Source of the DNA: Phycisphaera sp.
Lineage (GTDB): Bacteria; Planctomycetota; Phycisphaerae; Phycisphaerales; SM1A02
DNA length: 64,000 bases
Assembly: GCA_016124975.1 (NCBI GenBank)
Contig: WGMP01000020.1
Location: forward strand, 28,795-92,794
Direction: 5' to 3'
Shown here: positions 11,316-19,001 of the stretch, in pieces
Layout of the letters: each line of letters starts with the position of its first letter
Position numbering within the stretch: the first letter of the stretch is position 1
Notes under the pieces: model-generated
The model's input: the letters and a program-made list of their open reading frames with translations, nothing else
The model's database searches: none
What the model was told of the DNA's origin: nothing
Made by a program: the position numbers and the translations under genes

Positions 11316-12713
11316 TCAGAGCGGTTTGAAGCCGAGCGGGGCATCGCGGATGCGGGGCGGGCGCGGGCGTGACCTCGCGGGCATGCCGGTCCAACCGATG
11401 GCGGTCTTCACGAGGCCGGCCGCACGACGCCAGTCGTCGATCGATTCCTCGGAGAGGAGCGCGTCGCTGCGCCCGACGCGCAGCCGACCGTCGCCGCCGA
11501 GCACCATCGAATCGATGCGGCCGACCCGGATCGGACGCAGGGAGACCAAGGTTTCGGCGAGCGCATGCCCCCCGCAACCGTCGCGGACCGACTGACGGAT
11601 GCTGCGCACGATCGGATCGGTCTGCCGCGCGGCGGTCGAAACGCGCCCGCTCGGGGTGCGCGGCGACGGCGGCGGCCACCCCGACTGCGCCGCCATCACG
11701 CGCATCGCGACCGCCACGAGCGCGCGGCCATCCTCGCCGTCGGCGCGCGAGGCGATTCGATCGAGAAGCAGCTCGTGCCGCTCTCGCCATGGCTCGATCT
11801 GGCGAATCGCGCTCTCGAACTCCGCCACCAGCCGCTGCCCCGCCACGCGCGCCGCGGCGCTCGCCGTTCCGCCGCGCTCGAACGACCGCACGCGCGAGAG
11901 AAGCGCGCCATCTGCGCCAGGATGCATCGGAGGCCTCGGTATGACGGCGAGGATGTCTCGCACCGCGTCCGCGGGCAGCCTCGCATCGTCGCCGAGCCGC
12001 GCGAGAAGCGCCTCGAGGACGAGCACGCGCGACAGCCGCTCGAGATCCGCTTCGGCGCTCGGATGGAACCCTGCGGCGGCCGACGCGCGCGGCGCCTCGC
12101 CACCATCTGCCGACGAAGCCGGCGGTTCCGTCATCATGCGCCAGACCGAACGATTCGGCCGCGGAAGTTCGGCGAGGAGGAGTTCAAGCGCCGTCGCGCG
12201 GTCGAGCGCCTCCTCGAGCGCGGGGTCGACGACGAGGGTCGGTGAGAGGACGGCGCCTCCGTCGGGGTCGCCGATGCGCAACCCACCCGCCGCAAACGAC
12301 GCGATCGACTCCGCCGCGGAATCGACGAGCCGTTGCGCGAGCCGCACGCGCGACGCGTCGGCGGCCCCACCCGCACCCGTGAGCGCCGCAGCAGCCTGCC
12401 CCACGGCAACGAACGCAGCGAACAGCGCGAGCAGCGGCCACGACAGCCGGCGCACCTCGATGCCCTCGGCCGAACCTCCGCCGCCGCGGGCACCAAGGCC
12501 CGACGGGGTGCTTTCCCTTGCTTCCCTTACTTCCCTTGCTCTCTTTGCGTCCCTCGCCCCCCTTGCGTCCCTCGTCTCCCTTGCGTCCCTCGTCCCCTTT
12601 GCGTCCCTCGTCTCCCTTGCGTCCCTCGTCCCCTTTGCGTCCCTCGTCCCCTTTGCGTCCCTCGTCTCCTTTGCGTCCCTCGTCTCCCTCGTCTCCCGTA
12701 ACCCAGCAGCCAT
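11316..12713 (-). CDS. Membrane protein with cytoplasmic hexapeptide-repeat tail
   Basis: 465 residues, unknown family. ATG 12713 is preceded by a strong GGAGG seven bases upstream. Residues 7-60 are about nine tandem hexapeptides of the form (E/G)-T-R-D-A-(K/R), encoded by an 18-bp tandem repeat. The segment is strongly charged, both basic and acidic. A Gly-rich hinge follows, then a single transmembrane helix (LSWPLLALFAAFVAVGQAAAAL, about residues 89-110). The remaining 350 residues should be extracytoplasmic and are mostly helical. They include a short conserved-looking stretch with two adjacent Gly residues (DGCGGHA). It lies upstream of and in line with the E1-like gene. Confidence 0.65.
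   Translation of the reverse strand: MAAGLRETRETRDAKETRDAKGTRDAKGTRDARETRDAKGTRDARETRDARGARDAKRAREVREARESTPSGLGARGGGGSAEGIEVRRLSWPLLALFAAFVAVGQAAAALTGAGGAADASRVRLAQRLVDSAAESIASFAAGGLRIGDPDGGAVLSPTLVVDPALEEALDRATALELLLAELPRPNRSVWRMMTEPPASSADGGEAPRASAAAGFHPSAEADLERLSRVLVLEALLARLGDDARLPADAVRDILAVIPRPPMHPGADGALLSRVRSFERGGTASAAARVAGQRLVAEFESAIRQIEPWRERHELLLDRIASRADGEDGRALVAVAMRVMAAQSGWPPPSPRTPSGRVSTAARQTDPIVRSIRQSVRDGCGGHALAETLVSLRPIRVGRIDSMVLGGDGRLRVGRSDALLSEESIDDWRRAAGLVKTAIGWTGMPARSRPRPPRIRDAPLGFKPL
12523..12702 (-). repeat. 18-bp tandem repeat encoding a hexapeptide array
   Basis: About nine imperfect copies of an 18-bp unit (CTCGTCTCCCTTGCGTCC on the plus strand). They lie inside the 5' part of the membrane-protein gene that starts at 12713. 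Because the unit is a multiple of three, copy-number changes keep the reading frame. Differences between copies are mostly C/T changes that swap Glu for Gly or Lys for Arg. Confidence 0.9.
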
Positions 12714-12841
12714 CGTTCCTCCTCCACCCAAGTCCACGCCGCGAACATACCAGCCGCCTCGCGCGACTCCTGAATCCACCGCAGTTCTGCAGGAGCGATT
12801 TTCACACACGCGCGGCCGAACGCGCCACGCGCACCTCCGCG

Positions 12842-12983
12842 AGGTTCTGTCTGACGGATCACCGAAGCCCAAGGTCTAAGGCTTTGGGATTCGCGCGGCG
12901 CCCGGCTGGCAAGGAGTCGAAGCCGACGCGGCCAGCCGGGATGCCGCGTGGATCGACGGCCGGGGATCCGTCAGACAGAACCT
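12842..12983. repeat. 142-bp palindromic element with 19-bp perfect terminal inverted repeats
   Basis: AGGTTCTGTCTGACGGATC at 12842-12860 is repeated in exact inverted form at 12965-12983. Inside lies a second perfect 10-bp inverted repeat (CCCGGCTGGC at 12901-12910, partner at 12931-12940). Next to it a further stem of about 12 pairs joins the GATTCGCGCGGC segment to GCCGCGTGGATC. The whole could fold as a branched hairpin. The right end reaches into the stop codon (12982-12984) of the histidine kinase gene. No open frame, no transposase and no clear target-site duplication are seen. A MITE or REP/BIME-like element is the best description. Confidence 0.75.
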
Positions 12984-14664
12984 AGCGCAGGTCGCGCGTC
13001 GACTCGATGAGCTCGCGAACGAGCGAGAGCAACGCCGTCGGCGCGAACGGCTTCGACATGAACCGCTGTTCGCGGCGAAGCCTGCCGCTCGTCACGGTCT
13101 CGTCGTCGGTGTGGCCCGACATGAAGACGGTGGCGATCGGGCCGCGTAGCGCCGTGATCCGCTGCATGAGCTCGGGCCCCGTCATCTGGGACATCACGAC
13201 ATCGGTGACGACGAGATCGATCGGCTGCGGGCGCTGCACCCGCGCGAGCGCCTCGCTTGGGTCGGCCGCCGCCGTCACCTCGTATCCCGCGCGCACGAGG
13301 AGCTGCTCGAGCAGCCTGCGAACGAGGGGCTCGTCCTCGACAAGCAGGATGCGCTCGCCGCGTCCTCCGACCGCTCCGGTCTCGGCCACCGTGCGGGTCA
13401 CCGCGGCCTCCGCGTCCGACAGCGGCAGCGACACTCGGAACGTCGATCCGCGGCCCGGCTCCGACTCGACCTCGATCGATCCACCGCACTGCTGGACCAG
13501 GCCATAGACCGTGGCGAGCCCGAGGCCGCTTCCCTTGCCGACATCCTTCGTCGTGAAGAACGGCTCGAAGATCCGCGCCTTCGTGGCCTCGTCCATGCCC
13601 GTGCCCGTGTCGCGCACGGCGATCTCGGCGAAGCGACCCGCGCCATCGTGTCCCGCGGTCGCTGGCCCGACGCGCACCTCGAGCACGCCGCCGAGCGGCA
13701 TGGCGTCGCGCGCGTTGAGGCACAGGTTCATCACGATCTGCTGGATCGCCGTCGCATCGGCCCACACCGGGCCGAGCGGTCCCGTCTCGACGACGCGCAC
13801 ATCGATCCGCTCGCCGATCAGCGGCCGAAGCAGCGCCTCGAGCTCGCGCACCTCGCGCACGAGATCAAGCGCCATCGGACGCAGCACCTGTCTTCGGCTG
13901 AAGGCCAGCAGCTGGCGCGTGAGCGATGCGGCACGGTCTGCGGCCTTGCGCATCTCCTCGACCCATCCTCGCACGGGGTCGTCCGCCGCGAGGCGCGACA
14001 GCGACAGCGTTGCGTATCCCTGGATCGCCATCAGGATGTTGTTGAAGTCATGTGCCACGCCGCCCGCGAGCCGACCAACCGCCTCCATCTTCTGGCTCTG
14101 CCGCAGCTCTGACTCGAGCTTCGCCCGCAGGTCGAGCTCGCGCGCCATCTCGTTGTTGCGGACCTCGAGCGCCTCGGCGGTGGCGCGCAGCCGCTGCGTC
14201 AGGAGATGAAGGTCGGCAAGCGTCGACTCCTGCGACTGGAGCAGGATCAGGAAGTCGCCGCGCGAGTCGTGCGGCGGAAAGTCGGCGAGCGACAGACCGA
14301 AGCGCGCAAGATCCGCGATGCGCGTCATCCACGGCCCGCCGACGAAGAGGAGGCGCGCGCCGTCCGCGGTCGGGTGCGACACGAACTGTCCGCGAAGCCT
14401 GAAGTCGCGCCGTGACCGCAGCGCGACGAGGAAGACATCGTTCGGGCGCGTCCGCAGTTCATCGAGGCTGGTCGCGGCCGCTGGGCGCTCGACCTCGATC
14501 ACCTCGAGCAGTCGCGCACCGACTGTGACCTCTGGCGCCAGCGAACTCCAGCGTGCCCCGGCGGCGACGATGCATCCGTCGGAATCCGCCTCGAGGAAGA
14601 ACGGAAAGAGCGCGCGCAGCATCTCGGCGCCTCTCGCGTGCTCGCCTGCGGCTCCACCGCTCAT
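12982..14664 (-). CDS. HNOBA-domain hybrid histidine kinase (partner of the H-NOX sensor)
   Basis: 560 residues. Residues 15-160 resemble the HNOBA (heme-NO-binding-associated) domain that partners H-NOX proteins, including FLEADSDGCIV and ARFGLSLADFPPHDSRGDFL. A short coiled coil (about 160-195) leads to a HisKA domain with phospho-acceptor His205 in VAHDFNNILM. The HATPase follows with N (NLCLNARDAM), G1 (RDTGTGM) and G2 (GKGSGLGLATVYG) boxes. A C-terminal receiver domain has acceptor Asp488 (VVTDVVM) and Lys538 (MSKPF). No transmembrane segment is seen, so it is cytoplasmic. ATG 14664 overlaps the H-NOX stop (ATGA) with AAGG seven bases upstream, so it is preferred over ATG 14682. The output regulator is not in the window. 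Confidence 0.88.
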   Translation of the reverse strand: MSGGAAGEHARGAEMLRALFPFFLEADSDGCIVAAGARWSSLAPEVTVGARLLEVIEVERPAAATSLDELRTRPNDVFLVALRSRRDFRLRGQFVSHPTADGARLLFVGGPWMTRIADLARFGLSLADFPPHDSRGDFLILLQSQESTLADLHLLTQRLRATAEALEVRNNEMARELDLRAKLESELRQSQKMEAVGRLAGGVAHDFNNILMAIQGYATLSLSRLAADDPVRGWVEEMRKAADRAASLTRQLLAFSRRQVLRPMALDLVREVRELEALLRPLIGERIDVRVVETGPLGPVWADATAIQQIVMNLCLNARDAMPLGGVLEVRVGPATAGHDGAGRFAEIAVRDTGTGMDEATKARIFEPFFTTKDVGKGSGLGLATVYGLVQQCGGSIEVESEPGRGSTFRVSLPLSDAEAAVTRTVAETGAVGGRGERILLVEDEPLVRRLLEQLLVRAGYEVTAAADPSEALARVQRPQPIDLVVTDVVMSQMTGPELMQRITALRGPIATVFMSGHTDDETVTSGRLRREQRFMSKPFAPTALLSLVRELIESTRDLR

Positions 14665-15215
14665 GCGGATGCCTTCTTCCAACGCACATCGAAGGCGTCG
14701 TGCGGACGGCCGTCTTCGACGCGGCGGACCGTGATCTCGAGCGCAAGCCCGAAACGCTCGCCGAGGCCCTTCAGAAGCCCGACCACGAGCGGTGCGAGGC
14801 CCGCGCGCTCCGAGTAGTAGTGCAGCTCGAGGCTGTCGTCCGTGGCGTTGCGCACCGTGAAGCTCGGAGGACGAAGATTCGGGAACGACAGTTGCACGCG
14901 CGTGTGCATCTGGTCGAGGTTCGCGAGGAACTCGGGCAGCGTGCGCCCCGCTGTCTTCATCAGTTCGCCGTAGCCGGCGTCGGCCGTGTATCGAACCCAG
15001 TAGACGCCGAACTCCTCGAGGATCGCCTCGGCGGGCACGCCCAGCTCCTCGCTCGCCGCGGCGACAAGTCCGTAGGTCATCTCGTCTCCGTACTGCTCCA
15101 TCGAGACGAACGGCTCATCCTTGAGCCCCGCGCGCATGCGGATGCGGTGCCAGGTCTCCGCGCCGAACCGGCTGCGGACAAGCCCCTCGACGGCCTTGTT
15201 GATCAGCCCGTACAT
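14661..15215 (-). CDS. H-NOX heme-based gas sensor (HNOB domain)
   Basis: 184 residues, a stand-alone H-NOX. The start MYGLINKAVEGLV is the family hallmark. The proximal heme ligand is His104 in NLDQMHTRV. The heme-propionate-binding Y-x-S-x-R motif is Tyr133, Ser135, Arg137. In O2-binding H-NOX proteins a distal Tyr sits five residues after this Arg; here that position is Pro142, which predicts an NO-selective sensor. The protein should bind NO and control the autokinase activity of the overlapping HNOBA-kinase. The start at 15215 matches the conserved N-terminus. No obvious Shine-Dalgarno precedes it, and a 49-bp tandem array lies just upstream. Confidence 0.92.
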   Translation of the reverse strand: MYGLINKAVEGLVRSRFGAETWHRIRMRAGLKDEPFVSMEQYGDEMTYGLVAAASEELGVPAEAILEEFGVYWVRYTADAGYGELMKTAGRTLPEFLANLDQMHTRVQLSFPNLRPPSFTVRNATDDSLELHYYSERAGLAPLVVGLLKGLGERFGLALEITVRRVEDGRPHDAFDVRWKKASA

Positions 15216-15312
15216 GCGCGGAAGGGTAGCGGACGGAAGGACGCCGCCAAGCGAGACAGCGCCCCATCTGCCGCAGCGGAGCACGCGCAAACACGCGCGC
15301 AAACCCCACAGC

Positions 15313-15479
15313 CGCAAGCGCTCAAACACGCAACATCCGCGCCAAAGCGAGCGGCCACAGCCGCGAGCGCTCAAACACGCAACATTCACGCCAAAGCGAG
15401 CGGCCGCAGCCGCGAGCGCTCAAACACGCAACATCCGCGCCAAAGCGAGCGGCCGCAGCCGCGAGCGCTCAAACACGCG
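15313..15479. repeat. 49-bp tandem repeat, 3.4 copies, between rpsG and the H-NOX gene
   Basis: Full copies occupy 15313-15361, 15362-15410 and 15411-15459, with about 20 bp of a fourth to 15479. Each unit begins CGCGAGCGCTCAAACACGC and ends with AGCGGCCGCAGC. Differences are single bases. It lies in the 285-bp spacer between the rpsG stop (15501) and the H-NOX start (15215), directly upstream of the sensor gene. Three copies without unique spacers rule out a CRISPR array. Confidence 0.92.
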
Positions 15480-15500
15480 ATCAATCACGATGACCTTCGG

Positions 15501-16019
15501 TCACCAAGCAAAGTGCGCGAAGGCCTTGTTCGCATCCGCCATGCGGTGCGTGTTTTCCTTCGTCGTGACGGCCTTGCCTTCGTTGCGGGCGGCATCCCAC
15601 AGTTCCTTCGCGAGGCGCAGGTGCATGGGCTTGCCCTTCTCCTCGCGCGCGGCGTCGATGACCCAGCGGAACGACAGCGACTGCTGACGCCGACGGTTCA
15701 GCTGCATGGGAACCTGGTAGTTGGCGCCGCCGACGCGCTTCGAGCGGACTTCGACCGCGGGGCGCACATTCTCGAGGGCGAGGTGGAAGAGCTCGATCGC
15801 CGAACGCGGCATCGCCTCGGCCTTCTCCTTGTCGGCGCCGCTGCGCTCCTTGTCGAGGCGCGACTGGATCGCGTCGAGCGCGCCGTAGACGACGCGCTGC
15901 GCGGTGGCCTTCTCGCCGCCGATCATGACGCAGTTGATGAACTTCGACAGGATCTTGTCCTGGAAGCGGGGATCGGGCTTCAGCCACACATCGTCGGGAC
16001 GCTTGAAATGACGGGCCAT
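15501..16019 (-). CDS. rpsG: Small ribosomal subunit protein uS7
   Basis: 172 residues. uS7 nucleates assembly of the 30S head and contacts 16S rRNA and mRNA near the exit site. Typical segments are the N-terminal basic region followed by LSKFINCVMIGGEKATAQRVVYGALD, the conserved ENVRPAVEVRSKRVGGANYQVP (in two parts), and the C-terminal NTHRMADANKAFAHFAW. ATG 16019 has GAGGAG seven bases upstream. It follows rpsL on the same strand, the usual str-operon order. In place of fusA and tuf, the genes downstream are a tandem repeat and the H-NOX pair. Confidence 0.97.
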   Translation of the reverse strand: MARHFKRPDDVWLKPDPRFQDKILSKFINCVMIGGEKATAQRVVYGALDAIQSRLDKERSGADKEKAEAMPRSAIELFHLALENVRPAVEVRSKRVGGANYQVPMQLNRRRQQSLSFRWVIDAAREEKGKPMHLRLAKELWDAARNEGKAVTTKENTHRMADANKAFAHFAW

Positions 16020-16231
16020 GGTGAACTCCTCTGTGGCTGTTGGCCTTGAGCCGAATGGCTCGCGGCCGCTCTTCACCGCGGACGGGAGATGGACATTCCC
16101 GAAGGTTCGAATCCGCGATTACTCAGTCGCCCGGCTCCTCCGTCGGAAATCCGCGAGGGCCACTTCCGGGCTATGTCGTCTCGATCACGCCGCGTCGGCG
16201 CGGAGATCCGCGCCTGACCGCAGCGGGTTCA

Positions 16232-16624
16232 TTACTTCTTCTTCGCGGCTGCGGCGGCCTTCTTCTTGACGCCGTACTGCGAGCGGCCCTTCTTGCGGCC
16301 ATCGACGCCGAGGCAGTCGAGCGCGCCGCGCACCACGTGGTAGCGCACGCCGGGAAGGTCGCGAACACGGCCGCCGCGCACGAGCACGATCGAGTGCTCC
16401 TGCAGGTTGTGGCCTTCGCCACCGATGTAGGCCGTGACTTCCTTGCCGTTCGTGAGACGCACGCGGCAGACCTTGCGAAGCGCCGAGTTCGGCTTCTTCG
16501 GGGTGACGGTGCGAACCTGCAGGCAGACGCCGCGGCGCTGCGGGCATGCTGCGAGGTCCTTGACCTTCGACTTGGAGGCCTGGACGACGCGGGGCTTACG
16601 GACGAGCTGGTTGATCGTGGGCAT
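16232..16624 (-). CDS. rpsL: Small ribosomal subunit protein uS12
   Basis: 130 residues, including a Lys/Ala-rich tail. uS12 sits at the decoding centre and influences fidelity; streptomycin-resistance substitutions map to its conserved loops. [21 protein letters not shown] and [12 protein letters not shown] are visible and intact. ATG 16624 gives the canonical N-terminus; an in-frame upstream start would add 17 atypical residues. A promoter candidate lies at 16651-16679 on this strand. The 212-bp spacer before rpsG is longer than usual for this pair. Confidence 0.98.
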   Translation of the reverse strand: MPTINQLVRKPRVVQASKSKVKDLAACPQRRGVCLQVRTVTPKKPNSALRKVCRVRLTNGKEVTAYIGGEGHNLQEHSIVLVRGGRVRDLPGVRYHVVRGALDCLGVDGRKKGRSQYGVKKKAAAAAKKK

Positions 16625-16650
16625 CGGTGACTCTTGAAGTGGGATCGACA

Positions 16651-16679
16651 AGCGTATCCGAGCCGCGCGATGCATGCAA
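16651..16679 (-). promoter_or_regulatory. Candidate sigma-70-type promoter for rpsL-rpsG
   Basis: On the minus strand, TTGCAT (16679-16674) and TACGCT (16656-16651) are separated by 17 bp. The predicted start point is about 20 bases upstream of the rpsL ATG. The match to TTGACA/TATAAT is partial. Confidence 0.5.
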
Positions 16680-16716
16680 GACGGCTCCGACGCTCCGACG
16701 CCCGAGTTCGCGTTGA

Positions 16717-17211
16717 TCAGCGGAATTGGTCAATAACCGCAACCGCAAGTCGATCGCATCGCTCGTTCTCTGGGTGGCCCACATGCCCGCGCACCCATTC
16801 GGCGTGGATCGTGTGCACAAGTCGCAGTCGGTCGAGTTCCTGCCACAGCTCGACATTGAGGACGGGGCCCTCCTTGCGGCGCCAGCCCCGCTTCTTCCAG
16901 CCTTCGATCCACTCGTTCAGACCCTTCACGAGATATTGCGAGTCGCTCACGAGCCGCACGCGGCTCGGGCGATCGAGCAGCTTCAGCCCCTCGATGGCGC
17001 CAAGAAGCTCCATGCGGTTGTTCGTCGTGCGCGACTCGCCGCCCGAACCCTCTCGCTCGATGCCGCCGCTGCGCAGGATGAATCCCCAGCCCCCGGGGCC
17101 GGGGTTGCCGGAACAGGCGCCATCGGTGAAGAGTTCCGCGTCGAACGCGGCGGCGGGGCGGGAAGTCGATGGCGAGGCTTGGCGGACGGGCATCGTGCGC
17201 AGCGTATCCAT
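16717..17211 (-). CDS. rnhA: Ribonuclease HI
   Basis: 164 residues. The enzyme cleaves the RNA strand of RNA-DNA hybrids. All four metal-binding acids of the RNase H fold are present: Asp30 in [17 protein letters not shown], Glu68 in NNRMELLGA, Asp90 in LVSDSQYL and Asp153 in ENERCDRLA. The handle region ([15 protein letters not shown]) is that of the bacterial type I enzyme. The first 24 residues are not conserved, so the start could be ATG 17211 (used here) or ATG 17193. Neither has a clear ribosome binding site. It is the first of the minus-strand genes here and diverges from rpmF. Confidence 0.95.
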   Translation of the reverse strand: MDTLRTMPVRQASPSTSRPAAAFDAELFTDGACSGNPGPGGWGFILRSGGIEREGSGGESRTTNNRMELLGAIEGLKLLDRPSRVRLVSDSQYLVKGLNEWIEGWKKRGWRRKEGPVLNVELWQELDRLRLVHTIHAEWVRGHVGHPENERCDRLAVAVIDQFR

Positions 17212-17327
17212 GCATCCGTGGCGCGGCGATCGGACTCCTCTCTCGCGGGGAGTCCCGCGCAACCTGTTATCTGGCCCTTTCCCCGCGAAATCAGCGCCTT
17301 GGGCTTCTCGCGAGTCGCGCCGCAACC

Positions 17328-17355
17328 TTGACACCTCCCGCGGTTTCCGTAGACT
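17328..17355 (+). promoter_or_regulatory. Promoter for the rpmF-plsX-fab cluster
   Basis: A perfect TTGACA at 17328-17333 is followed after 16 bp by TAGACT at 17350-17355. It lies about 60 bases upstream of the rpmF start at 17416. This is the clearest sigma-70-like promoter in the window and marks the start of the fatty-acid cluster. Confidence 0.7.
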
Positions 17356-17415
17356 ATCCCGTCTCTCCGCACCTTGCCACGCGCGTGCGCGGCCCGTTTC
17401 AACACGAGATCGACC

Positions 17416-17601
17416 ATGGTTCCTCCGTTCCGCTGCTCTCCCGGCCGTACCCGCCGTCGTCGCGCCCACCAGGCGATCAAGGCCTCGCACACCACGCTCT
17501 GCCCGAACTGCGGCGCCGCCAAGCGCTCGCACACCGCGTGCTCGAGCTGCGGCTATGTGCGCCCTGGCCTTCAGATCAAGGTCAACAAGGATTCCAACTA
17601 A
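17416..17601 (+). CDS. rpmF: Large ribosomal subunit protein bL32
   Basis: 61 residues. It has the basic N-terminal tail ([14 protein letters not shown]) and the zinc ribbon of bL32, with two CxxC pairs: [18 protein letters not shown]. The window has the common rpmF-plsX-fabH order seen in many bacteria. The start at ATG 17416 gives a family-typical length. An in-frame TTG at 17374 is unlikely. It is the first gene of the lipid cluster, behind the promoter at 17328-17355. Confidence 0.95.
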   Translation: MVPPFRCSPGRTRRRRAHQAIKASHTTLCPNCGAAKRSHTACSSCGYVRPGLQIKVNKDSN

Positions 17602-17705
17602 GGATTCCAACGAAGGACTCCGACGAGAGTCACCAACGCCTGACATCCGCCTGACTCGCGCGTGCCTGCACGCGCCGCACACAGCGGACCACGCCCAATC
17701 GACCC

Positions 17706-17729
17706 GCGGCGCGCCATTCGGCGCGCCGC
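17706..17729 (+). terminator. Strong hairpin between rpmF and plsX (terminator or attenuator)
   Basis: GCGGCGCGCC (17706-17715) pairs perfectly with 17720-17729 around a four-base ATTC loop. The following bases (TGTCGTTC) are only weakly T-rich, so partial termination or attenuation between the ribosomal gene and plsX is more likely than a full stop. Confidence 0.5.
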
Positions 17730-17887
17730 TGTCGTTCAGGAAGCGCCCTGCCCGCGGGGTCGGGCGGTCGTGCAGCGACCCGCCGTGAATGTCGGCACGG
17801 TCGCGGAGGAATCCCTAGACTGTGTTCCCTCTGTTCAGGCACCCGCCGTTCGGATCCTCCCCCTTCGTCTTCAGGAAGCCACACGCA

Positions 17888-18916
17888 ATGCGAATCGGCA
17901 TCGATGTCATGGGCGGCGACAACGCTCCCGACGAGATCCTCAAGGGCTGCTTCGCCGCGCTCGGCAAGGTCCCCGCCGAGGACACCCTTGTCCTCTTCGG
18001 GAAGGGCGACATCATCGAGGAGGCCATCAAGGACCGCGGCCTCTCGAAGGACGGCCCTGCCGCCAAGCTCGAGGTGGTCCATTGCAGCGAAGTGATCGAG
18101 ATGGACGACCCGCCCGTCGAGGCGGTGCGGTCGAAGCGCGACAGCTCGATCTCGCGTGCCGCCGAGTACGCGGGGCCGAAGCACCCGAACCGCTGCGACG
18201 CGTGGATCAGCGCGGGCAACACGGGCGCGTGCGTCACCGCGAGCCAGATGTACATGCGGCGCCTGCCGAACGTGATCCGTCCGGGCATCGCCGTCACCGT
18301 CCCGACTTTCGCGGGTCCGATCGTCCTCATCGACGTGGGCGCCAACATCGAGCCGAAGCCCGTCCACCTTGCCCAGTACGGCGTCATGGGCGACGCCTAT
18401 GCGCGCGGCATCCTCGGCATCAAGAACCCGCGCGTCGCGCTGATGAACGTGGGCGGCGAGGAGCAGAAGGGCACGAGCGAGATGAAGGTCGCGCGCGACC
18501 TCCTGCGCGGCGCTGAGAACCTCAACTTCATCGGCTACGTCGAGGGCCGCGGCGTCTTCGACGGCGATGCGGATGTCGTCATCACCGACGGCGTCGTCGG
18601 CAACGTCATGCTCAAGCTCGCGGAGGGCCTTTCGAAGGGCCTGTTCCAGGCGATCGCGCAGCAGGTGCTCGAGACCGATCCCGAGCTCGCGGTACGGCTC
18701 GAGCCCGTCGTCAAGGCGATCTACGCGAAGCACGACTACCACGAGTACGGCGGCGCGCCGCTCCTCGGTGTGAACGGCACCTGCCTCATCTCGCACGGAT
18801 CGAGCGTGTCGCGCACCATGATGAACGCGATTCTGCGCGCGCGCCAGTTCGTCCTCAGCGGCATGAACGAGATCATCAACGCGCGGCTCGAGACGATTCA
18901 AGAGCCGGCTCAATGA
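17888..18916 (+). CDS. plsX: Phosphate acyltransferase PlsX
   Basis: 342 residues. PlsX converts acyl-ACP and phosphate to acyl-phosphate, the acyl donor for PlsY in phospholipid synthesis. The N-terminus MRIGIDVMGGDNAPDEILKG, the WISAGNTGACVTAS loop, the LIDVGANIEPKPVHLAQYG segment, and VVITDGVVGNVMLKLAEG are all diagnostic. ATG 17888 gives the canonical first residues, with AGGAAG nine bases upstream. The gene follows rpmF after 286 bp and precedes fabH by 85 bp, placing it in the fatty-acid and phospholipid cluster. Confidence 0.97.
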   Translation: MRIGIDVMGGDNAPDEILKGCFAALGKVPAEDTLVLFGKGDIIEEAIKDRGLSKDGPAAKLEVVHCSEVIEMDDPPVEAVRSKRDSSISRAAEYAGPKHPNRCDAWISAGNTGACVTASQMYMRRLPNVIRPGIAVTVPTFAGPIVLIDVGANIEPKPVHLAQYGVMGDAYARGILGIKNPRVALMNVGGEEQKGTSEMKVARDLLRGAENLNFIGYVEGRGVFDGDADVVITDGVVGNVMLKLAEGLSKGLFQAIAQQVLETDPELAVRLEPVVKAIYAKHDYHEYGGAPLLGVNGTCLISHGSSVSRTMMNAILRARQFVLSGMNEIINARLETIQEPAQ

Positions 18917-19001
18917 CGCGAGGCCGCGCGATGTCACGGGGCTGCGCAACGACACCGGGCCGCGCAACGACACGAGTCCGCGCAACAAGGGGATTCCTCC
19001 C

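Noticed and set aside
12842..12983. Reading the palindromic element as a simple Rho-independent terminator of the kinase gene.
   Set aside because: The stems are separated by 104 bp, there is no T-tract on the minus strand side, and the terminal repeats are too long and exact for that role alone.
15216..15389. Extending the H-NOX protein upstream into the 49-bp repeats.
   Set aside because: The family begins at MYGLINK with no N-terminal extension. The extra residues are just translated repeat.
15313..15479. CRISPR-like appearance of the regular repeats before the H-NOX gene.
   Set aside because: Repeats are directly adjacent with no unique spacers, and no cas genes are present.
16104..16114. 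GGTTCGAATCC resembling a tRNA T-loop between rpsL and rpsG.
   Set aside because: The flanking bases do not form a five-pair T stem (GAAGG against CCGCG) and no acceptor, D or anticodon arm can be drawn around it.
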